DNA of 64,000 bases, taken from the NCBI RefSeq assembly GCF_020708045.1, contig NZ_JAJFES010000001.1:1-64000 (forward strand). Direction: 5' to 3'. The translations under genes were made by a program, and so were the position numbers. Below the pieces are notes generated by a model. The model ran no database searches and was not told the origin of the DNA. It saw only the letters and a list, made by a program, of their open reading frames with translations. Within the stretch, counting starts at the first letter, position 1. Each line of letters opens with the position of its first letter. Positions 1 to 7,548 of this stretch are shown here, in pieces. Source of the DNA: Massilia sp. IC2-278 (lineage in GTDB: Bacteria; Pseudomonadota; Gammaproteobacteria; Burkholderiales; Burkholderiaceae_D).

Positions 1-268
1 CAAACAGCGTGCGGCCAAGCATGAGCCGCAAGGGCAATTGTTGGGATAACGCTGTCGCAGAAAGTTTCTTCTCAAACCTCAAAAACGAAGTGATGTACGA
101 CCGCCTCTTTGCATCAAGGGACGAAGGCAAGGCCGTGGTCGGTGATTACATCGAGAAGTACTACAATACGCGGCGGTTACATCAGACCTTGGGCTACCAA
201 ACGCCTGCCGCCGTCGACGCTGCATACCGTGTGCCTAAATAACTGTCCAGGATATCCGGATCACCTCA
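1..268 (+). mobile_element. IS3-family insertion sequence, right end (partial)
   Basis: The window opens inside an IS3-family element. The last part of its OrfB transposase is present, followed by about 25 bases that probably form the right terminal repeat. The exact outer end is inferred: IS3-family ends usually finish in CA, and a CA is found at 267-268, directly against a REP-like inverted repeat. The left end and OrfA lie outside the window, so the target duplication cannot be checked. Confidence 0.7.
3..242 (+). CDS. IS3-family transposase OrfB, C-terminal fragment cut by the window edge
   Basis: This is the C-terminal end of a DDE integrase-type transposase. The reading frame is open from the first bases, so the gene starts upstream of the window and no true start is visible. 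The segment carries the family signature SRKGNCWDNAVAESFFSNLK; the Glu in AESFF is expected to be the last residue of the DD(35)E catalytic triad. The tail, with YNTRRLHQTLGYQTPA, is the usual end of IS3/IS150-type OrfB proteins. It catalyses strand cleavage and transfer of the element. The visible part shows no frameshift, so the copy may be intact, but this cannot be judged from 79 codons. Confidence 0.9.
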   Translation, partial: NSVRPSMSRKGNCWDNAVAESFFSNLKNEVMYDRLFASRDEGKAVVGDYIEKYYNTRRLHQTLGYQTPAAVDAAYRVPK

Positions 269-405
269 GGTCTGACATTCGGACACGACCTCGGCTGTAG
301 TCCTGTTTTTTCATTCCTATTAAGAAGCGACTGGGGCAGGCGTTACGTGGAGAATCGGTGGACAAGCTTCCGAAGGCAGAGCTCGTGTCCGAATGTCAGA
401 CCTGA
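266..405. repeat. REP-like inverted repeat pair, 23-bp arms
   Basis: Bases 266-288 and 383-405 are perfect reverse complements (23 bp; core AGGTCTGACATTCGGACAC), separated by 94 bases without a gene. A diverged single copy occurs at 32561-32591, where 26 of 31 bases match 384-414. In both places the unit ends a few bases downstream of a minus-strand stop codon. The arrangement resembles a pair of REP sequences (BIME). The spacer holds no recognisable gene. Confidence 0.75.
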
Positions 406-416
406 CCCTGGCTGTT

Positions 417-932
417 TCACGCTTCAGCCCAGAGCCGTTCGCCGGTGTGCTCCATGTGCGTCAGGTAGAGGCGCAGGTCGAGCTCGAACTGGTGGTACTG
501 CGGCTCCATCCAGCAGCACAGTTTATAGAAGGCCTTGTCGTGGTCCTTCTCCTTCAGGTGGGCCAGTTCGTGCACGGCGATCATGCGCAGGAATTCCAGT
601 GGCGCGTCACGGAAGACGCTGGCGATGCGGATCTCGTGCTTGGCCTTCAGCTTGCTGCCCTGGACGCGCGAAATCTGCGTGTGCAGGCCGAGCGCATGCT
701 GGACCACGTGGATCTTGCTGTCGTAGGCCACCCTCGACACCGGCTGGGCGTTGCGCAGGTACTCAATCTTCAATTCCTGCACGTAGTCGTAGAGCGCGCG
801 GTCGGTGCGCAGGCCGTGGGCGCGCGGGTAGCGCGAGCGGAGCAGGGCGCCGAGGCGGTTTTCGCCGAGCAGGCCGGCTGCCTGCTGGCGCAGATGGTCG
901 GGGTAGGCGGTGAGGTACTTGAGTGCTTGCAT
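417..932 (-). CDS. YgjP/SprT-like metal-dependent hydrolase (DUF45 family)
   Basis: 171 residues. The C-terminal half carries the zinc-protease-like motif HELAHLKEKDHDKAFY, with the HExxH helix and a following His, as in YgjP/WLM proteins. The family is predicted to be metal-dependent hydrolases; E. coli YgjP has been linked to nucleotide pyrophosphatase activity, but the substrate here is unknown. No signal peptide is seen, so it is probably cytoplasmic. I chose the ATG at 932 (MQALKYL) over an in-frame start at 1013 because the upstream codons are Arg/Pro-rich and not family-like. The stop codon lies only a few bases from the REP-like repeat. It diverges from the copper-storage gene at 1063. 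Confidence 0.8.
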   Translation of the reverse strand: MQALKYLTAYPDHLRQQAAGLLGENRLGALLRSRYPRAHGLRTDRALYDYVQELKIEYLRNAQPVSRVAYDSKIHVVQHALGLHTQISRVQGSKLKAKHEIRIASVFRDAPLEFLRMIAVHELAHLKEKDHDKAFYKLCCWMEPQYHQFELDLRLYLTHMEHTGERLWAEA

Positions 933-1062
933 AGGGACGCGAATGTAGCACAGGCCGGCGCGGCGTGCCGGCCGTGGCCGGTTGGCCTGGAGCATGCGTG
1001 CGCCGCCGCGCACCGGCGGCTTTTATCCTTGTTCGTTCGATTACCAGCATCAGGAGAACAAG

Positions 1063-1392
1063 ATGGAAACACTGGATTTTCAAAGCTGTATCGACGCCTG
1101 CAATGCCTGCGCGAATGCCTGCGACCATTGCGCGGCCTCGTGCCTGAAGGAAGAGGACGTCAAGATGATGGCCAGGTGCATTGCCACCGACATGGACTGC
1201 GCCCAGGTCTGCCGGCTGGCGGCGAGCCTGATGGCGCGCGGCAGCGAGCATGCGGCTGCGTTCTGCCGCCTGTGCGCCGAAGTGTGCCGGAACTGCGGCG
1301 ACGAATGCGGAAAACACCAGATGGACCATTGCCAGCAATGCGCGGCAGCGTGCAAACGCTGTGCGGAGGCATGCGAGAAGATGGCCGCGTAA
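1063..1392 (+). CDS. Cys-rich four-helix-bundle copper-binding protein (Csp family, DUF326)
   Basis: 109 residues with 19 cysteines, arranged mostly as CxxC and CxxxC steps along predicted helices (positions 9-27, 39-50, 68-82, 90-104). This is the pattern of copper storage proteins, in which Cys residues line the inside of a four-helix bundle and bind many Cu(I) ions. No Tat or Sec signal is present, so it is most like the cytosolic Csp3 type. The start is well supported: AGGAG lies 6 bases before ATG 1063. A second copper protein, PCu(A)C, is encoded at 5787. The metal load and role are inferred from the family. Confidence 0.88.
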   Translation: METLDFQSCIDACNACANACDHCAASCLKEEDVKMMARCIATDMDCAQVCRLAASLMARGSEHAAAFCRLCAEVCRNCGDECGKHQMDHCQQCAAACKRCAEACEKMAA

Positions 1393-1415
1393 TACCGTCG
1401 TAACGCTTGCAGACA

Positions 1416-1477
1416 AACCCGGCCGCATGAAGAACCCGGCCGTACGAAGAACCCGGCCGCATGAAGAACCCGGCCGC
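1416..1477. repeat. 17-bp tandem repeat, about 3.6 copies
   Basis: Units AACCCGGCCGCATGAAG begin at 1416, 1433, 1450 and 1467. The second unit differs (CGTACG in place of CGCATG) and the fourth is truncated. The array lies in the gap between the copper-storage gene and the convergent KGG-protein gene. Confidence 0.85.
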
Positions 1478-1540
1478 GCGGCCCGCCGAAGCAGCGAGAC
1501 CGCGCGGGTACGTCAAGCGGGCAGACAAGGTCCGCCCGCC

Positions 1541-1903
1541 TTATTCCTCCTTGCTCCCCTGACGGTTGCCGGCTGCCTTGGCCGCGCTGGCGGCGCGGTT
1601 GGCGGACTGCCGGCTTTCGCCGCCCTTGCGGCCGATGTCGGCCATGTGTGCACGGTTGCGGCTGACTGCCTCACCGCCTTTCTGCCCCGCGCGGCGCGCT
1701 TCTTCGGAATCGAACTCGTGCGCCGTGCCCTTCTGGTGGGCGGCCTGGCCACCCTTGCTGGCAATTTCGCGCTGCTGGTTCTGGTCCATTGCCGCGAAGC
1801 CGCGCTTGGCCGGCCCGCTACCACTGCTGCTGCCGCTGCCGCTCTTCTGGGCGCTGCCGCCGGAGCTGCCCGCGCTCTTGCCGCTCTCCTTACTCGTCGC
1901 CAT
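1541..1903 (-). CDS. KGG-repeat stress-type protein (YciG-like)
   Basis: 120 residues. The N-terminal third is Ser/Gly/Lys-rich and probably disordered. The rest contains repeated KGG-type motifs: FAAMDQNQQREIASKGGQAA, ARRAGQKGGEAVS and IGRKGGESR. This repeat is typical of small, hydrophilic general-stress proteins such as E. coli YciG and Bacillus GsiB. I chose ATG 1903 (MATSKESG) because AGGAG lies about 7 bases upstream; a longer start at 1957 lacks this. It sits beside the hemerythrin and phasin genes on the same strand, which suggests a stress or stationary-phase group, but no promoter was identified. Confidence 0.82.
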   Translation of the reverse strand: MATSKESGKSAGSSGGSAQKSGSGSSSGSGPAKRGFAAMDQNQQREIASKGGQAAHQKGTAHEFDSEEARRAGQKGGEAVSRNRAHMADIGRKGGESRQSANRAASAAKAAGNRQGSKEE

Positions 1904-2002
1904 GTCGCTCTCCTGGTTGCCCTGCACGTGAATGGGAGTCAATCGCAAGCGCCGCATTGCCGCGCTCGTGCGGTTAGAGACACCACGGTCCCGTTAGTTC
2001 CT

Positions 2003-2554
2003 TCAGTCCGGCGCGCGCGGCGGCAGGCGCATGCCGGCGTGCGGTTCCATCGCGTCGATGACATCCGGCGCCTCGTTCAGGTCTTCGTCGAGCTCGCGCC
2101 GGCGCGCCTGCATCTTGCGCCCCAGCGCGGCCAGGTCGATGCCCGAGCTGCGCGCGGTGTCGAACATGTCGCTCTCTTCGATCGCCACGTGGTGCTCGAC
2201 TTCCTCGGCCAGCACCGCGACCGTGGCCTCGAAGTGGTCGTCGCCGGGGTACATGACTTCCAGCTGGCTGATCAGCTCGCGCACGCCGGCGTGCTCGACC
2301 TCGGCCTCGTCCATCATCTCGTCGTCCTCGGCGGCGGCGCGCAGGAGCGGGTAGAACAGTTCTTCCTCGACGATAGCGTGCAGGGCCAGTTCGTAGCAAA
2401 TCTCGTCGACCAGTTCGGCCTTGCGTTCGTCTTCGTCCTCGATGCCGCGCAGGCCCGCGAATTGCGCGAACAGCTGGCGGATCCTGTCGTGTTCGTGGCG
2501 CAGCAGCGCGAGCGCGTCTGCCGGCCGGTCCTGGCGTTTGCCGGATGGTGCCAT
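2003..2554 (-). CDS. hemerythrin HHE domain-containing protein
   Basis: 183 residues. It contains the repeated helix-His pattern of HHE hemerythrin domains: RHEHDRIRQLF near residue 20, LALHAIVEEELFYP near 58, EVEHAGVRELI near 88 and EEVEHHVAIEESDMFD near 120. These His and carboxylate side chains would hold a di-iron site used to bind oxygen or sense nitric oxide or oxidative stress. There is no signal peptide, so it should be cytoplasmic. The start at 2554 has GGAGG upstream. The phasin gene lies 33 bases upstream on the same strand and the KGG gene follows, so co-transcription is possible. Confidence 0.88.
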   Translation of the reverse strand: MAPSGKRQDRPADALALLRHEHDRIRQLFAQFAGLRGIEDEDERKAELVDEICYELALHAIVEEELFYPLLRAAAEDDEMMDEAEVEHAGVRELISQLEVMYPGDDHFEATVAVLAEEVEHHVAIEESDMFDTARSSGIDLAALGRKMQARRRELDEDLNEAPDVIDAMEPHAGMRLPPRAPD

Positions 2555-2587
2555 GGGAGCCTCCGTTCGGTAGCAGTGGAAGGGGCG

Positions 2588-3004
2588 TCAGCGGACCGGC
2601 GCGTGCGCCGCCTTGCCGTCGGGTGCGGCGCCGCCACTACCGGCCTGCATGAAGCTCTCGGCGCCGCGCGCGGCCTGCCAGCTGCTGTTGTTGGCGTCGC
2701 GCGCCAGGGTCGCGGTGCCGGCGCCCAGCACTTTCATGAGTTCGCCCTGCCAGGCGCGCAGGTGCTCGACCGTCGGCTGCGTCTCGCGCATGGCGACGGC
2801 GCCCATCTGGAACGGGTCCTTGCAGGCGGCCAGGGCGCGGCCGAAGCGGATCGAATCGTCGAACATCTGGCGCATCATGCGCAGGTTGAGTTCGCCGATC
2901 TGGCCGGCGGCATCGACGGCGTGGCGCGACATTTGCGTGAACAGGTCGATCTGGGTGTCGAGCTGGGCCTGCAGGGCAGGATGATCGGTGGGGAAGGTTG
3001 GCAT
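2588..3004 (-). CDS. phasin family protein
   Basis: 138 residues, mostly amphipathic helix. The sequence has the phasin layout: DTQIDLFTQMSRHAVDAAGQ, then a long helix (LNLRMMRQMFDDSIRFGRAL) and an Ala/Gly-rich tail. Phasins coat polyhydroxyalkanoate granules and limit their size, and related proteins also act in stress. No PHA synthase gene is present in the window, so this one stands apart from the main PHA genes. Start at ATG 3004. Assignment rests on helix pattern and length rather than a catalytic motif. Confidence 0.72.
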   Translation of the reverse strand: MPTFPTDHPALQAQLDTQIDLFTQMSRHAVDAAGQIGELNLRMMRQMFDDSIRFGRALAACKDPFQMGAVAMRETQPTVEHLRAWQGELMKVLGAGTATLARDANNSSWQAARGAESFMQAGSGGAAPDGKAAHAPVR

Positions 3005-3081
3005 GCTGTCCTCGAAGTGAGCGGTGGGTTGGAAAGAGCGTCGAAGTAGACGCTCCCAGGCCGCACAAGTTCAAGGAGATT

Positions 3082-3113
3082 GCACGCGCCCTGAAATGGG
3101 TCAAGGCGCGTGC
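3082..3113 (-). terminator. hairpin downstream of the CurA-like gene
   Basis: GCACGCGCC (3082-3090) pairs with GGCGCGTGC (3105-3113), a perfect 9-bp stem with a 14-base loop. It lies 23 bases past the stop codon of the minus-strand reductase. No T-run follows on that strand, so it may be a weak or factor-dependent terminator. Confidence 0.45.
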
Positions 3114-3136
3114 GGATACAGCGGTAAGGCTACAGC

Positions 3137-4162
3137 TTAGGCGTCCGCGACTTTCAGCACCAGCTTGCCGAGGTTCTTGCCCTCGAACAGCATCAGCAGG
3201 GCCGATGGGAAGTTCTCGAAGCCTTCGACCACGTGCTCGCGCGTCTTGAAGCTGCCTTCGCCCATCCAGCGCGCGATCGTCGCCACGCCTTCCGGGTAGC
3301 GCGCGGCGTAGTCGGTGACCAGCATGCCTTCCATGCGCGCACGGTTGACCAGCAGCGACAGGTAGTTGGCCGGGCCTTTCACGGCGCTGGTGGCGTTGTA
3401 CTGCGAGATGGCGCCGCAGATCACGATGCGCGCCTTCATGTTGATGCGGGTGAGCACCGCGTCCAGGATGTCGCCGCCGACGTTGTCGAAGTAGACGTCC
3501 ACGCCCTGCGGGCAGTGTTCCTTCAGCCCGGCGTGCACGGGGCCGGCCTTGTAGTCGATGCAGGCGTCGAAGCCCAGTTCCTCGACCACGAAGCGGCACT
3601 TGTCCTCGCCGCCGGCAATGCCGACCACGCGGCAGCCCATCTGGCGCGCTACCTGACCCACCGTCATGCCGACCGCGCCGGCCGCGCCCGACACCACCAC
3701 GGTCTCGCCCGGCTTAGGCTGGCCGACGTCGAGCAGGCCGAAGTAGGCCGTCATGCCCGGCATGCCGAGCGCGTTCAGCCAGGTCGGCAGCGGCGCCATC
3801 GACGGGTCGACCTTTGCCAGCATCGCGCCCTTGTCGTCGGCCGGGCCGCTCCAGTAGCGCTGCACGCCCATCACGCCCATTACCGTGTCGCCGGCGCTGA
3901 ATTTGCCCGACTTCGATTCCTCGACGATGCCGATGCCGCCGGCGCGCATGACTTCGCCGATGTTGACCGGGCGCACATAGGATTTGCCTTCGTTCATCCA
4001 GCCGCGCATGGCCGGGTCGAGCGAAATGTACAGGACCTTGATGCGTACTTCGCCATCCTGCAGTTCGGGCAGGGGCGGGGTGGCGCGCATCCAGTCGCTG
4101 TCCTTCGGCACGCCGACCGGGCGGGCGGCGAGGAGGAATTGGTCGTTCGCGGTGTGGGTCAT
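3137..4162 (-). CDS. NADP-dependent oxidoreductase, zinc-free MDR family (CurA-like)
   Basis: 341 residues, the usual length for this family. The N-terminal part has the YISLDPAMRGWMNEGKSYV signature of leukotriene-B4/curcumin-reductase-type enzymes. The Rossmann nucleotide-binding loop is VVSGAAGAVGMTVGQVARQ, followed by CRVVGIAGGEDKC. Such enzymes reduce alpha,beta-unsaturated carbonyl compounds with NADPH; the natural substrate here is not known. Structural zinc cysteines of classical alcohol dehydrogenases are absent. The start ATG 4162 follows a GGAGACAAC-type ribosome site. It is transcribed divergently from purU across a 158-bp gap. Confidence 0.88.
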   Translation of the reverse strand: MTHTANDQFLLAARPVGVPKDSDWMRATPPLPELQDGEVRIKVLYISLDPAMRGWMNEGKSYVRPVNIGEVMRAGGIGIVEESKSGKFSAGDTVMGVMGVQRYWSGPADDKGAMLAKVDPSMAPLPTWLNALGMPGMTAYFGLLDVGQPKPGETVVVSGAAGAVGMTVGQVARQMGCRVVGIAGGEDKCRFVVEELGFDACIDYKAGPVHAGLKEHCPQGVDVYFDNVGGDILDAVLTRINMKARIVICGAISQYNATSAVKGPANYLSLLVNRARMEGMLVTDYAARYPEGVATIARWMGEGSFKTREHVVEGFENFPSALLMLFEGKNLGKLVLKVADA

Positions 4163-4320
4163 CTTGTTGTCTCCGTTCAGGTTGGGTTGTCCGACGTGCT
4201 CGAAACACTATACCGAAAAAACAAACGGTCGTGCGTTTTCTCGCGTGGCCATTTTTGCAAGCACATGCGACAATCGAACGACCTTTGTCTTTATCTGCCA
4301 ACTACTGCGAGCCGCCCACC

Positions 4321-5190
4321 ATGACGCATCCGGAATACATCCTGACCCTGTCCTGCAACGACCAGCGCGGCATCGTGCTGCGCGTGGCAGGTTTCCTTGC
4401 CGAGCACGGCTGCAACATCATCGACTCGGCCCAGTTCGGCGATCCGGAGTCGCACCTGTTCTTCATGCGCATGCACTTCGCGGCCGAAGACCCGTCCGTG
4501 GGCGACGCCGATCTGCGCGGCGCCTTTGCCGCCCTGTGCGAGGAAACCGGCATGCGCGGCCAGCTGTACGATGCGCACGCCAAGCCGCGCGTGCTGATCA
4601 TGGTCTCGAAGATCGGCCACTGCCTGAACGATCTGCTGTTCCGCTACAAGAGCGGCCTGCTGCCGGTGGAAATTTCGGCCATCGTCTCGAACCACATGGA
4701 CTTCTACCAGCTCGCGGCAAGTTACAATATCCCGTTTCACCACTTGCCGCTGGCAACCGGCGCATCGGAAGACGCCAAGCTGGCCCAGGAAGCACGTGTG
4801 ATCGAGCTGCTCGACATGCACAAGATCGACCTGGTGGTATTGGCGCGCTACATGCAGATCCTGTCGCCGGGGCTGTGCGAGGCCCTGAAGGGCAGGGCGA
4901 TCAATATCCACCATTCCTTCCTGCCGAGCTTCAAGGGCGCGCGTCCGTATGCGCAGGCGCACCGCCGCGGCGTGAAGCTAATCGGCGCCACCGCCCACTT
5001 TGTCACCGGCGACCTGGACGAAGGCCCGATCATCGAGCAGGACGTCGAGCGTGTCGATCACGCGATGACGGTCGAGGAGCTGACGGCAATCGGTCGCGAC
5101 GTCGAGTGCGTGGTGCTGGCGCGGGCGGTGAAATGGTTCGTGGAACATCGGGTTCTGCAGAATGGCGACAGGACCGTCGTCTTTAAATAA
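4321..5190 (+). CDS. purU: formyltetrahydrofolate deformylase
   Basis: 289 residues. An N-terminal ACT domain (about 5-85; LTLSCNDQRGIVLRVAGFLA) is followed by a formyltransferase-fold catalytic domain. The latter has VSNHMDFY, the active-site segment INIHHSFLPSFKGARPY and TGDLDEGPIIEQ with the catalytic Asp. The enzyme hydrolyses 10-formyl-THF to THF and formate and so balances one-carbon pools. An in-frame start 30 codons upstream exists, but ATG 4321 matches the beginning of the family. The yaeQ gene follows after 16 bases and may be co-transcribed. Confidence 0.95.
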   Translation: MTHPEYILTLSCNDQRGIVLRVAGFLAEHGCNIIDSAQFGDPESHLFFMRMHFAAEDPSVGDADLRGAFAALCEETGMRGQLYDAHAKPRVLIMVSKIGHCLNDLLFRYKSGLLPVEISAIVSNHMDFYQLAASYNIPFHHLPLATGASEDAKLAQEARVIELLDMHKIDLVVLARYMQILSPGLCEALKGRAINIHHSFLPSFKGARPYAQAHRRGVKLIGATAHFVTGDLDEGPIIEQDVERVDHAMTVEELTAIGRDVECVVLARAVKWFVEHRVLQNGDRTVVFK

Positions 5191-5206
5191 TTTAAGTAGA
5201 GTATCA

Positions 5207-5749
5207 ATGGCGCTGAAAGCAACGATTTACAAGGCAGACCTGCAAATCGCGGACATGGACCGCAACTACTATGCGGAGCACGGGCTGACCATCGCCCGCC
5301 ACCCGTCGGAAACCGACGAGCGCGTGATGATCCGCGTGCTGGCCTTTGCCCTGCACGCGAGCGAATCGCTCACCTTCACCAAGGGCCTGTTCGACACCGA
5401 CGAGCCGGACCTGTGGCAGAAGGACCTGACCGGCGCCATCGACACCTGGATCGAGATCGGCCAGCCCGACGACAAGCGCCTGCTGCGCGCCTGCGGCCGC
5501 GCCGAGCACGTGTTCGTGTACAGCTACAGCGCCACCAGCAGCATCTGGTGGAAGGGCATCGCCAACAAGGTGGATCGCGCGCGCAACCTCACCGTTATCA
5601 ACATCCCGGCCGAGGCCAGCGCCGGCCTGGAAAAGCTGGCCAAGCGCGCGATGCAATTGCAGTGCACGATCCAGGACGGCCAGGTCTGGCTGACCGACAG
5701 CGTCGACACCGTGCTGGTCGAGCGCGAGACGCTCAAGGCCGGCGCCTGA
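5207..5749 (+). CDS. yaeQ: YaeQ family protein
   Basis: 180 residues, the normal family length. It begins MALKATIYKADLQIADMDRN and contains the conserved ETDERVMIRVLAFALHA and LWQKDLTGAIDTWIEIGQPD segments. YaeQ proteins have a PD-(D/E)xK nuclease-like fold; their biochemical role is unsettled, though E. coli YaeQ was once linked to suppression of an RfaH defect. I chose ATG 5207 rather than an upstream start at 5162 that would overlap purU and add unrelated residues. It lies directly behind purU. Confidence 0.9.
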   Translation: MALKATIYKADLQIADMDRNYYAEHGLTIARHPSETDERVMIRVLAFALHASESLTFTKGLFDTDEPDLWQKDLTGAIDTWIEIGQPDDKRLLRACGRAEHVFVYSYSATSSIWWKGIANKVDRARNLTVINIPAEASAGLEKLAKRAMQLQCTIQDGQVWLTDSVDTVLVERETLKAGA

Positions 5750-5786
5750 TTTATAATCGCCCGATTATCCCTTTCGTTAGCTGCCC

Positions 5787-6251
5787 ATGAACCGACACCT
5801 GATTGCCTCCCTGGCCGCCGGCCTGTTCGCAACGAGCGCGCTGGCGCAAGTGACTGTCACCGAGCCCTGGGTGCGCGCCACCGTGCCGGCCGCGAAAAGC
5901 GCGGGCGCCTTCATGCACCTGCAGTCGGCCACCACCGCGCGCCTGGTGGGTGTGAGCACGCCGGTCGCCGACCGCGCCGAGATCCATGAGATGGCGATGG
6001 AAAACAACACCATGCGCATGCGCGCGGTGGAGGGGATCGACCTGCCGGCCGGCAAGCCGGTGCACCTGGCCTCGGGCGGCTACCATTTGATGTTCTTCGG
6101 GCTGAAGCGCCAGCTGAAGGAAGGCGAGACCGTGCCGGTGACCCTGACCGTGCAGGACGCGGCGAAGAAGCAGACCAGCGTGACGGTGCAGGCGCAGGTC
6201 AAGCCGCTGACGTATGTGGCGCCGGCGATGCAGGGGCATCACGGGCATTGA
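5787..6251 (+). CDS. periplasmic copper chaperone PCu(A)C
   Basis: 154 residues. A Sec signal peptide (MNRHLIASLAAGLFATSALA) precedes the mature domain. The Cu(I) site of the family is visible as His and Met residues: EIHEMAMENNTMRMR in the middle and HLASGGYHLMFFG later. A His-rich tail (HHGH) ends the protein and may add metal ligands. PCu(A)C proteins deliver copper to cytochrome oxidase and other periplasmic targets. A TATAAT box at 5752-5757 is placed well for its own promoter, although no good -35 is visible. No SCO gene is adjacent. Confidence 0.92.
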   Translation: MNRHLIASLAAGLFATSALAQVTVTEPWVRATVPAAKSAGAFMHLQSATTARLVGVSTPVADRAEIHEMAMENNTMRMRAVEGIDLPAGKPVHLASGGYHLMFFGLKRQLKEGETVPVTLTVQDAAKKQTSVTVQAQVKPLTYVAPAMQGHHGH

Positions 6252-6297
6252 TTTGACGCTGTTAATGTAACGGCGGTTTTCGCCCCTGCGGCAGCTT

Positions 6298-6505
6298 CAA
6301 CCGTACGGTGGGCACCCCGTGCCCACGCGGAATGGCGCGTCATGTTGGCTTCTGTCTGGCCGTAAGCGACGAGGATCGGCGGCGCATCCCACAGCATCAC
6401 GTTGGCTCCGCATCCACGCTCAGCGCTGCGGAGCGAGTATTCCCGGCCATGAACTCCCGGACCGGCACGTAACCGCGTGGGCACGGAGTGCCCACCGTAC
6501 GGTTG
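6298..6505. repeat. inverted pair of 33-bp REP-like palindromes (GTGGGCAC family)
   Basis: Bases 6298-6330 and 6473-6505 are reverse complements with one mismatch. Each arm carries an internal palindrome (GTGGGCAC, 3-base loop, GTGCCCAC) flanked by CCGTACG and GCGG. The same unit recurs at 22625-22804 and 51123-51267. The pair fills the 269-bp gap between the copper chaperone and the convergent DUF2807 gene. Nothing else is recognised there. Confidence 0.85.
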
Positions 6506-6520
6506 CGGTTTCGACTCCGA

Positions 6521-7300
6521 TCACCGTGCCGACGCACCCACCCGCCTGACTTCCCCCGACCCCGCCACCGACTTGCTCACCTGCGGATCGCCGTAATACT
6601 TCACATCCCCCGACCCCGCGATCGACACGCCCAGCCGGTTGCGTGCCGCCACCACCGCGTCGCCCGATCCCGCCACCGACACGCTGGCGCCTCCGGCCTG
6701 CACGCGCCCCAGGTCGACGTCGCCCGAACCCTTGATCGACACCGACAGCTTGTCCACGTTCCCGCCCGCAGCCTCGACGTCGCCGCTGCCGGCCAGCGAT
6801 ACCGACAGCGTCCCGGCGTCGACGCCTTTCAGCCGGATCGAACCCGAGCCGCCGACGTCGATGTCGAGCCCGCGCGTGCGCAGCGGGTCGGCGTGGATGC
6901 TGCCCGAGCCGCCCAGCGACAGGCGCTCGATGGAACGCGCCTGCACCACCACGCGGATCGTGGTGGCCTTCAGGGCGAGGTTGCGGCGCGCCGGACGGAT
7001 CTTCAGCACGCCGTCCTCGACCACGGTCTCGATCAGCGGCAGCACGTTGTCGTCGGCTTCGACCGTCACGCTCTCGCTGTTCCCGATGCGCAGCTCGACC
7101 CGGCCCGGCGTGCCCAGCGACAGGCCGCTGAAGCCGCTCACCTGGCGGTCCTGTTTGACGATGCGCCCGCTGCCCTGGACCTGTTCGCCGCCCCAGGACC
7201 AGGACCCGGCCGTTGCCAGGCCGGGGCCGGCAAGGCAGGCGGCGATGCAGGCGCCGAGCAGGGCGCGGCGGGCGAAGGAAGATGCGGCGGGCTTGATCAT
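6521..7300 (-). CDS. exported DUF2807 (head GIN domain) protein with GSG repeats
   Basis: 259 residues. A basic start and hydrophobic stretch (ALLGACIAACLAGPGLATA) form a signal peptide. The mature part is a beta-helix-like DUF2807 domain in which each turn ends in a GSG motif: GGSGSIHA, GGSGSIRL, AGSGDVEA, KGSGDVDL, AGSGDAVV, AGSGDVKY and AGSGEV. Function of the family is not established; proteins of this type are cell-envelope or secreted and often of unknown role. ATG 7300 has GAGGAG upstream and is preferred over longer in-frame starts with low-complexity N-termini. It diverges from the protease gene at 7549. Confidence 0.82.
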   Translation of the reverse strand: MIKPAASSFARRALLGACIAACLAGPGLATAGSWSWGGEQVQGSGRIVKQDRQVSGFSGLSLGTPGRVELRIGNSESVTVEADDNVLPLIETVVEDGVLKIRPARRNLALKATTIRVVVQARSIERLSLGGSGSIHADPLRTRGLDIDVGGSGSIRLKGVDAGTLSVSLAGSGDVEAAGGNVDKLSVSIKGSGDVDLGRVQAGGASVSVAGSGDAVVAARNRLGVSIAGSGDVKYYGDPQVSKSVAGSGEVRRVGASAR

Positions 7301-7548
7301 GGTGTGCTCCTCATGGCTGTCGATGCTGTGACTGTAGCGAAGGACAGCCGGCCTGGCGCCCCCTTTGCGACGAACTGCAGGTGCGCGCGGCCAGGATGCA
7401 GCCGGACGCGCATGACCGGCGCCTGCGCCGATGGAACTCTGCGGCGCGCCGGGGTCTAACAAAAACCGGCACGCCCACGCGTTCTCGCTGCGGCGTACCG
7501 GCCAATCCAGGCCAATACCGGCCAAACGACAAACACGCGGAGGAAAGC

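Noticed and set aside
1416..1477. CRISPR-like short repeats
   Set aside because: The 17-bp units are directly adjacent without spacers and no cas gene is nearby.
1250..3049. Plus-strand open frame spanning the KGG, hemerythrin and phasin region
   Set aside because: Three well-supported minus-strand genes with ribosome sites cover the same bases.
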